DNA of 64,000 bases from Dipteris shenzhenensis (GCA_047967505.1 CM106538.1); one strand, 5' to 3'. Shown: positions 32,641 to 43,760, numbered from the stretch's first letter. The notes: generated from the sequence alone by a model not told the origin. Program-made: numbers and translations.

Positions 32641-33349
32641 CCCTGGAGCTGCTAGAACACACTCGGGAGAGGCTAGAGCTGAAAAGAGTCCAGATCTGAG
32701 CAAAAACGTCGAAAAACAGCCGAAAACTGCTTGAATCGCCTTCTAACAAGTCGTATGGACTCGAAATCACCTTCCAACAAGTCGTACGGACTCCTAGAAC
32801 TGTCGCGCAACTGTACGAACAGAGTCATATGGACGTACGGACAACTATACGGACAAAAAAACATATTTTTTTTTTCGGCCTGAAATGGTGTGGGAGAGGT
32901 TTGTTTGTACGTAGGCAGCTCGGAAATTTTGAAAAACGTCAAAATCGGATCTCAAAAGGTCAAAAAACAGCAGCTGGACTTTTTTTTTCTTGCTCTAAAA
33001 CAAGTTTTTGGTGACGAAACGAGGCACCGGACTGAACTAGAGGAGGAGCTGAATGTTGGAGCTACCTCAAACGAAAGCTGGAGAGCTGAATGTGAAAACC
33101 AAGAATGCGCACTGGAGCACCAAGCTTGCGAGAGTCTGAAAGCAAGCACGAGAATGTGCTCTAGAGATGGAAGCGCTCTGATACCAAATGTAGGAACAAA
33201 GTGGAGACAGGTTGTGAACACAAGTGAGCAAGAGTGCACACACAAGAAAGCTCCAATAGAAATGTTCAAATGAAACAATACAAGTACTTGGTATATATAG
33301 TATCCAAGTACTACTGGTCAACCATAGGGTTGACTTTATGTCTACAACA
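32641..33349 (-). mobile_element. One end of a short LTR retrotransposon: 161-bp LTR, PBS, leader
   Basis: GCTCTGATACCA at 33175-33186 is the reverse complement of the initiator tRNA-Met primer-binding site, so the element runs on the minus strand. The LTR is 33189-33349, with TG...CA ends and terminal TGTAG.../...CTACAACA. Two bases separate the PBS from the LTR. The leader side (32641-33174) has no gag or pol. It includes a 32-bp tandem repeat near 32735-32795. No second LTR is visible. The LINE that hosts it resumes at about 33378. Confidence 0.7.
33175..33186 (-). promoter_or_regulatory. Primer-binding site (initiator tRNA-Met)
   Basis: On the minus strand this reads TGGTATCAGAGC, the complement of the 3' end of plant initiator tRNA-Met used by many copia-type LTR elements to prime minus-strand DNA synthesis. 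It lies two bases from the LTR end at 33189. Confidence 0.85.
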
Positions 33350-33377
33350 CCATATCTTAGTTATGTCTTACCCTATT

Positions 33378-35815
33378 CATATTCTTTTTCTTTAAGAGCA
33401 CAAACTTGATGCTAGAGATTGTGCCAAGTTAGGCAAACTTCTTTCGGGTTGTACCCTTTGGTCACCTCACTTGGGCACTAGAGGAGGTACTTGCATTTGA
33501 GTTTCTTTCCTTGGTTGTTGGATACGGAGGCCTTTTTTTTCTTTGGTTGTTGGACATGGAATGATCATTCCCTCTAGAGATCAATGGATCATTCTCTTGA
33601 TTGGGGGACGCAAAATTGGCTTTCTGAACCTTTCCGCCTCCAACAATAGAGGGAATCGTATCCTTATGTGGAAGGAGTTGCTCTTTTGGGCCCCCACTGC
33701 AGATGCATGGGTTATTGGAGGTGAGTTCAACATGGTTGAGCTGCCTTCTGATAAAAAAGGAGGTAGAGAGAGTGGCATTCATTCTCTGGAAAGAGCAGCC
33801 TAGGATTTTCGTTTCGGTGGCAGAGGTGCTTGGAGTCATGATGCCCTTCACACTTAGAATCAGTCTCTATGTTGATGTTGGGCTCTGGAAAAAGGTGGGT
33901 CAGCATGCATTGCCATTAGTGTCTCTACTTCTAACCACTTTCCGGTCGTACTGATGATTTCTAAGCCTCACTTGACGAGATGCTCTGCTATGCCTTTTAT
34001 GCAGAGGAGGATCTTACAGAGACAGCTTTGCAGATACGGATGTCACATATACAGAGTGGACTGCCATCTCCTTGACTTATGGCTGCAGCCTTGACTGGTG
34101 TTAGTGACTTTTATCATGCGGTCGCCAGTACTAGGAGACGGGAGATTGGTATTTGCCACACCAACAGTTGGCAGCCCTGCATAGGGAAGAGTAGAAAAGG
34201 CCCACATATGCCTGGATTCAAGAGCACCTTGCAACAGCAAGGACTCAACTGTAGATATTGCTTGATCAGAGAGTAGAGTATGCCTTTCATGCCCCCGAGA
34301 GTCATTCTGGACTCAAATGGGAGGTAGAGTCAATAAACACTTCTTCTCTACTCTTGGCCCAAGACATAGTAGAGAGAGTATTTCGTAGCTTATTGACTTA
34401 GATGGGATTTTGAAGATAGATCGAGATGTCGTATTATGAATAGCTTAGATTATTATGCCTCCCTTCTCACAGTAGATTGTGATACTCAGACTAGAGATGA
34501 TGCTAGACATTTTATTTGGCAGAGTATTTCCGTGTTGGTGAAACCGGATATGCGATTCTCACTTAATGCACCCTTCACCAACGTCAAGTTTAGGATTTCC
34601 CTCTTGGCCCTTCACAAGGGCAAGTGCCTAAGTTCAGATGGAATTTCTCCCTCATTCTTTGTTGCTTTTTGGGATATGATTGGGGATCACATTACCTCAG
34701 CTCTGTAGGGCGTATAGGACTTAGTTGAGATGCTTGGATCACTTATGGAGGGTCTCACTCATCTTATCCCAAAGGGAGGTTGCAGAAATTTAGTGTCCCA
34801 ATGGAGGCATATCACACTCCTAGGCACCTGTTACAAAATTTTGGCCAAAGCAATAAGCCTGCGATTGCAGCCCTTAGTTCCCGACCTTATTCATGACGTG
34901 CAGACTGGTTTTGTGCATGATAGAAGCATCTTTGGTTATATCTTCTCATTCAAGGAGGCTTCACAGTGGGCCATGCATAGTGGCCAGAGGCTGGCCATTC
35001 TACTAGTGGACTTTGAGAAAGCTTATGACAAAGTAGGTTGGGGCTTTCTGGAGGGCACCCTTCTTCATTTTTCTTTACAATGGATCTGAGGGTTTTCCTC
35101 TTTATATAGATCAGCCCACAGTCAAGTGCTTATTGGTATGTAAGGGGAGAGAGTTTTGAGATATCAGTCCGCCCAGGATATCCCCTTGCTCCCTTTTCTC
35201 TTCTTGTTTGTGGCTGAAATTATGAGTATCTGTATTAGATCTCAAGCTGATATTTGTGGGCTGAGACTTCCTTGTTACAGACGGGAGGTTGAGCTTGTGG
35301 ATATCGAGTTGGCAGATGATACTGCTGTTTTTTTGGATGCCACGGCACAGACACTCACTTTATTCAAGACAACATTGGATTTATTTTGCAGTGGTACGGG
35401 GCACGCATTAATTGGAATAAATCCAACGGCTTTTGGATCAGTGATCAGGACACTCTGGTTCGGTGAGGTGGTAAAGGATTCACTTGGATTCAGAGGTGTT
35501 TCTATCAGATACTTGGGATGCCAGGTTGGCTTGGGCATCTCTATGACACAACAATTTGCTTTGGTGTTGGAGAGTATAAGGACAAAGCTTCTTTTTTGGG
35601 ATTCTGCCAAGCTTAATCTTGCCTCCAGAGTAGTTGTGATCAACCAGATTCTTTTTTGGGGCTCTACCAAGCTTAATCTTGCCTCCAGAGTAGTTGTGGT
35701 CAACCAGGTCCTTTTAGCCACAGCATGATTTGTTTGTTCTTGCTGGTGCTATTCAAGGGATTGCATCACTCATCTTAAGAGACCAATAAGGAATTTTACA
35801 TGGAGTAAATTCGAA
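33378..35815 (+). mobile_element. LINE L-B, plus strand: endonuclease and RT
   Basis: The endonuclease traces are LMLEIVPS-type (33395), ADAWVIGGEFNMVELPSDKK (about 33703, the GGDFN motif with D to E) and ISVSTSNHFPVVLM (about 33920). The linker has FWTQMGGRVNKHFFSTLGPR. The reverse transcriptase has GKCLSSDGISPSFFVAFWDM (34620), HITLLGTCYKILAKAISLRL (34800), QTGFVHDRSIFGYIFSFKEA (34900), VDFEKAYDKVGWGFLEG and ELADDTAVFLD (35307). A duplication of the SKLNLASRVVV stretch occurs at 35590-35705. Stops and frameshifts are frequent. It meets an inverted L-B at about 35815, before the zf-RVT domain. Confidence 0.88.
35590..35706 (+). repeat. 57-bp tandem duplication in L-B
   Basis: CTTTTTTGGG(A/G)(T/C)TCT followed by CCAAGCTTAATCTTGCC occurs at 35590 and again at 35647. 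The second copy differs by a few bases. It is an in-frame duplication of 19 codons (KLNLASRVVV(I/V)NQ). Confidence 0.85.
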
Positions 35816-37445
35816 CCTGTGCTTATCCAAAATCTTGTCGTTCCACATGAGTGGCTGCCTATCATCTCTTCGCGAGAGGAAGGTGGAATCCTCCGAAGAG
35901 TAATCCTGAAGCTAGCCCATGCTTTTAGGATAGCTTCTATGAGAGGGGAGGCCGGAGATCTAAGATAGGATGACCCATCTAGTACTATCCATCCAATCTC
36001 CTACTGAAGACAATGTGCATGACTGTATGTTGTGAATCCTCACAACCATCTTGTATAGTAAGGCCCTACACTGTAAATTTGGATCAATTATATTGAGAAC
36101 CCCTTCCAAAGTGGGGAGAATGAGAGTCTCCCAAGCAACTCTAGCTGTAACATCCTCTGTGTCATCAAGTCCATATGATGAAGAGATACCCATACCGACT
36201 TGGCATCCCAGGTATCTGATCACAACAACCCCTCTGAATCCAAGTGAAACCAAAATCATCCCCCCAATCCAGAGAGTCCTCGTCACTGGTCCAAAAGCCA
36301 TTGGATTTATTCCAATTAATATGTGAACCAGCTATTGTACAAAATAAATCCAAAACTTCCCTGAAAGAAATGAGCGTTTGTGGAGTGGCATCCAAAAAAA
36401 CAGCCATATCATCCGCCAACTGACTATCCAATAGCTCCTTCTCCCATCTTAAGGGAAACCTGAGTCCCAAAGTATCAGCTTGAGATCTAAGAAAGATGCT
36501 CATAACTTCAGCCACAAAAAAAAAGGAAAGGAGCAAGAGGACATCCTTGACTTGATTTGGAAATATGAAACCTCTCTTCTCTAACCCCTCCAGTGAGCAC
36601 CTAGCTATGGGTTGATATGTACAAAGAGGAAACCCCTCTAATCCAGGCATCTGTAAATCCAAAGCGTAGAAGGGTGCCCTCTAGAAAATCTCAATCTACC
36701 CTGTCATCTGATTTTTCAAAGTCCAAAAGTAGAATGGCTATTCTCTGGTCGCTCTGCATAGCCAATCAAAAGATTACCAAAAAAGAAGATATAATTAAAG
36801 ATGCTTCTGCTATGCACAAAGCCCATCTTCTTGTCATCAATTAAATCTGAAAGAATGGGCTGCAAACACAAACTAATTGCTTTAACCAAGATTTTGTAGA
36901 AAGTGCCCAAAAGAGTGATTGGCCTCCATTGTGACACCAAATTTTTGCAACCCCCCTTTGGAATAAGATGAATGGGACCCTTGTAAGTGAGTCTGGCATA
37001 GAACTAGAGTCCCAAACGCCTTGCAAGGCTGAGGTAAGATGGTCCCCAAAAAGCAATAAAAAAGGAGGGTGTAAGCCTATCTGAGCATGCACTTGCCTTT
37101 ATGAAAGGAAAGAAATGCAGTCCTGGACTCTATATTTATGAAGGGTACATCAAGTGAAGCTTGCATATTTGGTTTCACCAATACAGGAGTACACTGCCAT
37201 ATAGCATACCTAGCATCATCTCTCGCTGGTGTGTCAAGTTTTGCTGAAAGTAGGAAAGCATAAAAATCTATAGCTATGCACAAGATGGCATCAGGATCAT
37301 ACTGTAGTACCCCATCTGAGTTAATAAGATGCGGAAGACTTACTCTACTATGCCTCAGACCAAGATAGAGAAGAAGTGTTGATTGACTCTTTCTCCCATC
37401 TGAGTCCATAACGACTCTCCGACATCTAACAGTTAGGGACCGACA
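35816..37445 (-). mobile_element. LINE L-B, minus strand: reverse transcriptase
   Basis: Minus-strand frames show the L-B linker (SLWTQMGERVNQHFFSI near 37390, DARYAIWQCTPVLVKPNMQ near 37180), RT motifs (SQWRPITLLGTFYKILVKAI near 36910, MGFVHSRSIFNYIFFF near 36815, QLADDMAVFLDATPQT near 36400) and the region after it (IPGMPSRYGYLF near 36190, PPSSREE near 35870, MWNDKILD near 35840). It is the inverted partner of 33378-35815. The two meet tail to tail with no poly(A) or 3' untranslated region between them. Confidence 0.87.
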
Positions 37446-37730
37446 TCTGAAGGTATAGCTACAAGCATCTGATCCCTAGCCTGTAATGGAAGGATGGGAT
37501 CCATGAATGCATGCAAAAAGAGTAGTGGAGTACTCAAACTGCACGTTCTTTTTGAGTTGCAACAACTCTCTCTTGAGAAAGTACTGGTTCTTGTGGCCGG
37601 TGGAAGTGGTCGAGGATTGATTGAATGGTGGCCATTTGTCAATCAAAGGTGGAAGGCCAACTCAAACACCCTTGAATATCCATCCGTCAACAAGGGCTGA
37701 GAAAAGGTTGAGAAAGGACAGCCTAGGGGG
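37446..37730. other. Unassigned, between L-B and an LTR element
   Basis: A short plus-strand frame (37494-37700) has no recognised motif. The sequence may be the more upstream part of the minus-strand L-B, but I cannot align it. Confidence 0.3.
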
Positions 37731-38058
37731 TGAAAGATCATAGTGGTAGGGAGAGAAGCAAGCTAACACTAGGAATGGAAAGGAAAGATAACAAGCATAA
37801 TGGAAATGAAATGGAAAGAAATTGAAAGCAATGGACAAGTACTCACATGATACCAAAGAGCTTGATGTTGATTGATATGAAAAGACTCAAGACAAGTACA
37901 ACACTATATAGTGTAACACTAGACTCTAGAAAGCCATAGTGTATATGGGATAACTCCCAAGATGACACGTGGCATGTCTAGGACTCACTAGACTATAAAA
38001 CACCCCCTAGACACCTAGAACACTCATTTTTGACTCACTTTGGCTTCATATTCCAACA
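37731..38058 (-). repeat. 3' LTR of the 37.7-kb element (328 bp)
   Basis: It matches the right LTR throughout but carries about 22 extra bases near 37751-37776 and a few more near 37805-37825. It contains the perfect palindrome ACACTATATAGTGT at 37901-37914 and ACACGTGGCATG (an ACGTG box) near 37965. Confidence 0.9.
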
Positions 38059-38309
38059 CCCCCCCATGAAGGCAAGGTGGGAGACTATTGGAATGGAACT
38101 AAGAACAGAACATGACAATGACGGTCATCAAACTGTGCACCCTATGTAACTCAGAGACCAAAGTCTGAGTGTGTTCAGAGGTTGATCCAAGCACTCTCAT
38201 GGCTTGAGATTCAACATGCTCAGAGGCTCACGTTATAGCATGGCTACATGACTAGCTCATAGGTCTAGGAATACACCAACATCCTGGAACTCGGCCAGGC
38301 CTGATAAAC

Positions 38310-38405
38310 AAATAGACCTATCAAAGCCAATACATGGCTCCCACAATACATCCCCCTCTAAACCTATCAAAGCCAATACATATGGCTCCCACAGTACATC
38401 CCCCC
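38310..38405. repeat. Imperfect tandem duplication, about 52-bp unit
   Basis: ACCTATCAAAGCCAATACAT followed by ATGGCTCCCACA(A/G)TACATCC occurs twice in succession (from about 38316 and 38365). It lies in the internal region of the LTR element. Confidence 0.8.
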
Positions 38406-38944
38406 TTGGCTTCATCACAAGACATGTTAGGAAGCCACACACCAAGATAGGAAAACCAATACATCTTTTTAGGAGGACTATCCAAGGCAGAGGACCTTTA
38501 GACTCAATGAAAATCAAACACTCAATACATATCATTTTAGGGAGACTACCCAGGATAGAGGACCCCAAAATACATCAAGTTGTAGTAATAAAAAATAGAT
38601 CTCTATATGATAAGAGATGTCGTCCAAGTAGCCACTGCACACGTGTGCACATCCCTGCAAGACGATGACGATGTTGAAGAAGCACTAGGCAGAAATGCCC
38701 AAAAAGATGTGTTGGTGAAGTCCATGGGGTAGCTAGATGGAGCACTTACATGGTGACTCTCAAAATGCTGGAAGGAGAGTCACCAATGTCGAAGTAGAAG
38801 CCTCAGGTACCACGACCAATCGGGAAGTCAATCAATGCGAAGAACCTCAGGCACCGATCGAATAAGCAATGTTGAAGAAGTCACTTGTTGATGTAGAATG
38901 GTCTACATCAAACTCGAGTCAATGCACTAATCAGAGAGATCAGC

Positions 38945-40048
38945 CATCGGATCCCATTTGCATGGTCAAGATTGAACATTTCCATGTTTTTGCCCATACA
39001 TCACCTCTTCTAGTTTGAAATAATGCCTCAGTGGTATTCTAGTCATACAAATGGAACCTGATGGTCACAATACTTTTCAAGGTAGTTAATATCACCTATA
39101 ATGAGGCTTGTACAAAATACCATGTCCATCGGATCCCATTTGCATGGTCACGAACAAACATTTCCATGTTTTCGCCCATGCATCCCCTCTTCTAGTTCAA
39201 AATAATGCACTGGTGGTATTCTAGTCATGCAAATGGGACTTGGTGGAAACCTTACTTTGAAATGGAATTTAACTCACTTATATTGATTCCCATGAAAAGT
39301 ATCATGTCCATATTATCCCATTTGCATGGTCAAGAACCGAACATTTCCATGTTTTTTCCCATGCATCCACTCTTCTAGTTCAAAATAATGCACTGGTGGT
39401 ATTCTAGAGGTATTCTAGTCATGTAAATGGGACCCCATGGACATGATGCTTTGCAAGGGACTTAAAATAACCTACATTGATGCCCGCGTAAAGTATCATG
39501 GACATCGGATCCCATTTGCATGGTCAAGAATGGACATTTCCATGTTTTTGCCCATACATCCCCCCTTCTAGTTCAAAATAATGCCTCGGTGGTATTCTAG
39601 TCATGAAAATGGGGCCCAATGGCCATGATACTTTTCAAGGGACTTAAAATCACATAGATTGAGGCCCATACAAAGTATCATGCCCATGAAACCCCATTTG
39701 CATGGTCAAGAATGAACATTTCCATGTTTTTACCCGTGCATCCCCTCTTCTTGTTCAAAATAATGCCTCGGTGGTATTCTAGTCATTCAAATGGGACCCG
39801 ATGGCCAATATACTTTTAAAGGGACTTAAATTCACCTAGATTGAGGATCGTGAAAATTATCATTTCCATTGGATCCCATTTTCATGATCAAGAGCAAATA
39901 TTTCCATGTTTTTGCCCATGCATCCCCTCTTTTGGTTCAAAATAATGTACCAGTGTTATTCTAGTCATTAAAATGGAAACCGTTGGCCACGATACTTTTC
40001 AAAGGGCTTAACAGCACTTAGATTTAATCCCATGCAAAGTATCATGTC
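38945..40048. repeat. Satellite-like array: six 182-bp units
   Basis: Unit starts at 38945, 39127, 39309, 39503, 39685 and 39867, with the next expected start at 40049 where the homology stops. Five units are 182 bp; the third is 194 bp because of a 12-bp repeat of GGTATTCTAGA inside it. Each unit contains TCCCATTTGCATGGTCA, CATTTCCATGTTTT, CCCATGCATCC and GGTATTCTAGTCAT. Units are diverged from one another by clearly visible substitutions. No open frame crosses the array. Confidence 0.95.
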
Positions 40049-40450
40049 CATGCTTGGGCTGTCAAATCATTGAGCTCCAGAACAAAATTCACGCACAGAA
40101 ACAAATTTCATCACTTTTTGCAAGGGCTGTAACTTTTCACAGAAAACTCGGATTGCAGTGATGTAAAAAACAAAATATGTACTACTCAAGGTCCTCTACA
40201 ACTTTGCTGAAGACACAAAGCCGTGATTCTGCTTCTAGATCCGGATAGAAGCGTCACATCGTCCGCGGGTCACATAAAGACGTAGCTGAAGGAAGGAGAA
40301 GAGAGGTGGCAGATCATGGCGTGGAGAAGAGAGCTCAAGGAGAGAAGAGGGCAGCCTTCCAAGGAGGAGGAGGTAGAGTAGCTTCATTAGCCTCCCTCAC
40401 CTCAACCTCTTGGAAGGGAAAGGGAAAGAGAGAGTAGGGCTAGGAACATG

Positions 40451-40462
40451 GCTCTGATACCA
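40451..40462 (-). promoter_or_regulatory. Primer-binding site (initiator tRNA-Met)
   Basis: TGGTATCAGAGC on the minus strand, separated by two bases from the LTR at 40465. It fixes the orientation of the element. Confidence 0.88.
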
Positions 40463-40464
40463 CA

Positions 40465-40759
40465 TGAAAGATCATAGTCACTAGGAATGGAAAGGAAAGA
40501 TAACAAGCATAATGGAAAGAAAATGAAAGCAATGGACAAGTACTCACATGATACCAAAGAGCCTGATGTTCACTGATATGAAAAGACTCAAGACAAGTAC
40601 AACACTATATAGTGTAACACTAGAATTTAGAAAGCCGTAGTGTATATGGGATAACTCCCAATATGGCACGTGGCATGTCTAGGACTCACTAGACTATAAA
40701 ACACCCCCTAGACACCTAGAACACTCATTTTTTACTCACTTTGGCTTCATATTTCAACA
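40465..40759 (-). repeat. 5' LTR of the 37.7-kb element (295 bp)
   Basis: Partner of 37731-38058, adjacent to the PBS at 40451-40462. It has the same palindrome ACACTATATAGTGT at 40602-40615. By eye the two LTRs differ at about ten positions plus the indels, so the insertion is not very recent. Confidence 0.9.
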
Positions 40760-41120
40760 GGTTTAGAAGAAAGAGAGTGGGATTTCAGAGAGAGGAGGGC
40801 TGATAGAGAGGGGAGGGCTGCTAGGAAGGAGAGAGGACTAAGGAGAGGTTAGAGAGAGCTTGAGGGGAGGGAGAAAGGGGAAGAAGAAGAGGCGGGGGAG
40901 GAAAAGGAAGAGGCGGAGCAAGAGGAGCGGGTGGGGGGGATAGCTACTCCTATGCCACATGGCATTCTCCTTCTCAATCTCCATTTTAAGCCTCTCCTAC
41001 TATATTTTACACAAGGCCAACAACAATTTCCCTTGACACTAAATCATTCACTGTTCCTGGTGAATGCAAAACAACATGATGAGGGAACATGCCTCACTCT
41101 AGATGGCATAAATACATGAA
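40760..41120. other. Polypurine stretch and unassigned sequence
   Basis: Bases 40765-40940 are almost entirely purines on the plus strand. Read on the minus strand they resemble the pyrimidine-rich 5' untranslated region of L-A (50690-51230), so this may be the start of a broken minus-strand L-A. No coding feature. Confidence 0.35.
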
Positions 41121-41296
41121 GTACTGGGACATGCCCCCAAGCTAGCATCAAGAAAAGATTCGGTTCAAAAACTTTTCACCTTCAATTGCTTATGGTTACA
41201 AGTGGGCATGAAATCATTGCATCATCCACAAGGTGGAGATAGATTGCAAGCAACTCTGCTCTCAATAATCTACTCATCACACCTTCTTGAGCTCCC

Positions 41297-41343
<47 letters not shown>

Positions 41344-41420
41344 TATTAAAGTCTTCGGAAGGCCGATGGGTTTTTCACGATGTGCGGAGAAAGACTTCTG
41401 ATTTTTCTTTTCCTTTTCCA
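41297..41420 (-). mobile_element. L-D-type 3' end with (TA)n(GA)n tail
   Basis: A TA repeat (41297-41322) and a GA repeat (41323-41342) are followed by ATATTAAAGTCTTCGGAAGG. On the minus strand this is CCTTCCGAAGACTTTAATAT plus a microsatellite, the same terminus as the L-D copy ending at 21118-21160. The body beyond 41420 is not recognisable. Confidence 0.6.
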
Positions 41421-41509
41421 CTTTATTCCTCTCCATTTTCTATTCACTGGGACGGTGAATGATAGTGGCGGGGGAAACTGCCGCAGATACATAGACACTC
41501 TCAAGCAGT

Positions 41510-41618
41510 CACTTGTCGACCATTTGTTGACCACATGTCAACCGTATGTCGTCATGCGTTGATGAGATGTTGACCATGTGTTGACTACATGCTGACCATA
41601 TGTCGACCACATGTTGAC
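41510..41618. repeat. Minisatellite of 11-bp units with TTGAC cores
   Basis: About ten consecutive 11-bp units (one of 10 bp) follow the pattern CA(T/C)(A/G)TGTTGAC. Five keep the exact TTGAC or its variant TCGAC at the same offset. TTGAC is the core of the W-box bound by WRKY transcription factors, but the array may be a simple repeat without function. Confidence 0.85.
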
Positions 41619-42050
41619 CTAAGGAGTAGCATACCACAAGGTGATCTCATGTGGAGCGGCACACATGGAGCAATCTGGTGCATTAATAGACAAAGGACGT
41701 GATTAGGTGGTCCAGCTCACTACACAAGGCCACTGTGATAGTTGCACATGGAGTAGTCAGATGCATTAGGAGTGCACCTGGAGTATTTACATGGAACCAA
41801 CTAGAAAAGGGTGGCGAGTCAGGAAGTCGTTGAAGCCATCAAGAGACCGAGTGATGCAATGGCTAAGGGAGATAGAAGGACTACCAATAAGGACCAAGGG
41901 AGGAGATTCTTAGCGAGGAGAGGGACGCGCCAAGGCACAGTGGATGAGGAGAGATAGAGGCTTGAGCTGTGAGGTCACCTGTTGTAGCTTTGTGTCCACT
42001 ATGGGGATGGACCTATGTACTTTGGCAGACATGGCTACCTCTTGTGACTT
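41619..42050. other. No gene recognised
   Basis: No open frame of note and no family match. The GGAGCG/GGAGTA phrases recur loosely (CACATGGAGCA, CACATGGAGTAG, CACCTGGAGTA), which may be a very decayed repeat. Confidence 0.35.
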
Positions 42051-42310
42051 GTGACTTTGCTGTTCATCACAGTGACTTGTGTACTTTGGCCAACCTATTT
42101 CCCTAGCATATGTAGTTGTTCACCACTTTCGCACACATGATGATTGTTACCCCTTGTGTTCCTGGACTTATCTTCCTATTGTGACTTTTGCTGTTCATCT
42201 CAGTGACTTGTGTACTTTGGCCAACCTATTTCCCTAGCATATGTAGTTGTTCACGACTGTCGCACACATGATGATTGTTGCCCCTTGTGTTCCTGGACTT
42301 ATCTTCCTAA
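42051..42310. repeat. 131-bp tandem duplication
   Basis: CTGTTCATC(A/T)CAGTGACTTG starts at 42060 and at 42191; the copies are about 96% identical by eye and end near CTTATCTTCCTA. It precedes another repeat-rich stretch. Confidence 0.9.
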
Positions 42311-42339
42311 CATGACCAGCACCTTACATTGTGCACTCA

Positions 42340-42540
42340 TCCAATGTGCTTCGCTGCATTACAGCCTACTACACCAGCACATCCTTGCACAGTTCACTCG
42401 TACTTGCACAGTGCAACTCGTAATTGCACAGTGCACTGTGCAGTACTACACCTTGCATAGTGTACTCGTACTACACCTTCACTACATTACAGCCTACTAC
42501 ACCTTGCACATCCTTGCACAGTGCACTCGTACTACATGAT
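42340..42540. repeat. Degenerate direct repeats (TTGCACAGTGCACTCGTAC)
   Basis: The phrases CATTACAGCCTACTACACC and CCTTGCACAGT(T/G)CACTCGTAC recur at about 42357-42402 and 42488-42532, with shorter partial copies between. CTGCACAGTGCACTGTGCAG-like palindromes occur within. Confidence 0.75.
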
Positions 42541-43760
42541 CCACAGCATTAAATCTTTTGACACCCTTATGCCCTCTTCGCGTCTCACACCAATGTCCTT
42601 TGGCCTCTTTTAACACCTCCGGAAGGGATCATGATTTGTTATGTATTTATGAAACTAGAGCAGCTGTTCAAATACTTACAACTACATTTACATAGATGTA
42701 GGGAAGCTACTTTTCAAATTTCGCTGAGATAGACCAGTGCAATTATGGTATTTACAGGATATTCTCTTGTTTAGGAGAAATTGGCATCGTTGGAAGTACA
42801 GCTACTCAACAAATTATCCTCCTAGTAGTTGCGACTGTTGGAGCTGGTGAATAACTCGGACTTCTAGTTCTAATCTGAGTTAGTGCTCCCCTTGATTTTG
42901 ATGATCTTGAGCGCTGGTCTGTATTTCTTAATAGGGAATCATTCAAGGTAAAGCATTTTTGTGTACTGCACAAATATTTTTGTGGAATGCTAAATCATTA
43001 AACATTGTTCAAGTTGAAGCTCTATTTTACTCAATTTAAAATATGCTAGTAACTTATTTCCATATGATTTCTCAATATACTAGTCTTAGTCAAAGACTAG
43101 CGCCAGCCAAAGACTTCGCAGGCTTCTTGAAATTTTGGGTATAGTTGCACAAAATACTAAGCCTTCCATTCTTCATAATCTCAAATAGGAGCTTACAGTC
43201 AGTCAGGGTTAGACATTGGATTCCATCCAACGGTATTTTACAATCTCACCACAAATCTGTGTATGCTACAAGATATTTCACACAATTTCAAACCAGCTAG
43301 TCTTTCATTTACAGGCTTAGACCCAAATGATGCCCCACAACAAGAAGTAACCTACTTCTAGTTATTATTTCTTCTTTAGGTAAAGTTTGCAAACGTTTTC
43401 AGCAATGCACACTTCCATCTTGCCCAAACTTGTGCTATCAAATACGATTACTCTGTTCTTAAATTCAGAAAGGATGGTTGTTTAAGGGTGACTCGACCAG
43501 GGGACAGGCAGCATGGAGGCAGATGCTTGGTGGCCAAGTGTAAGGTGGCATGGAGTTGAGTAAGGGAATGCTTGATGGCCCACAACTAATCCACTTAAAG
43601 AGGATTTAAGTCGCTGAGATGAAGCCAGATGGACGTAAGTTGAATCTGAAAGAGCAAGGGAAGGAATCACGATTATGATCAACTAAACGCATGTTGACAA
43701 GACACACTTCCTCTAGAAGTGGCCAAGCTGAGCAGCGCTTCATTGTAATATAGCCATGGA
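42541..43760. other. No gene recognised
   Basis: AT-rich sequence without repeats or domains that I can name. An exon-like piece near 42759-42948 (AG before, GGTAAAG after) has stops in all frames and was not accepted. Confidence 0.4.

Larger units (their letters stand above)
37731..40759 (-). mobile_element. Non-coding LTR retrotransposon (TRIM/LARD-like)
   Basis: Two direct LTRs, 37731-38058 and 40465-40759, start TGAAAGATCATAG and end CAACA on the plus strand. They bound a 2.4-kb internal region. The PBS complement GCTCTGATACCA at 40451-40462 lies two bases inside the right LTR, and a C-run (polypurine tract on the minus strand) lies just inside the left LTR (38059-38065). The element therefore runs on the minus strand. 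No gag or pol is present; instead the interior holds six 182-bp tandem repeats. Flanking pentamers do not match (GGGGG at 37726-37730, GGTTT at 40760-40764), so the TSD is lost or one end has been exchanged. Confidence 0.88.

Noticed and set aside
35275-35721. 148-codon minus-strand frame
   Set aside because: Antisense to the L-B reverse transcriptase (ADDTAVFLD on the plus strand).
38945-40048. CRISPR-like array
   Set aside because: Units are 182 bp, contiguous and diverged, with no unique spacers, in a eukaryotic retroelement.
41297-41342. TA/GA repeat as a promoter
   Set aside because: It sits exactly at a LINE 3' terminus, so it is better explained as a microsatellite tail.
42759-42948. 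Second potassium-channel exon (contains the residues ATVGAGE)
   Set aside because: Only one frame gives this, with two stops in the following 10 codons; the resemblance to TVGYGD is six residues and likely chance.
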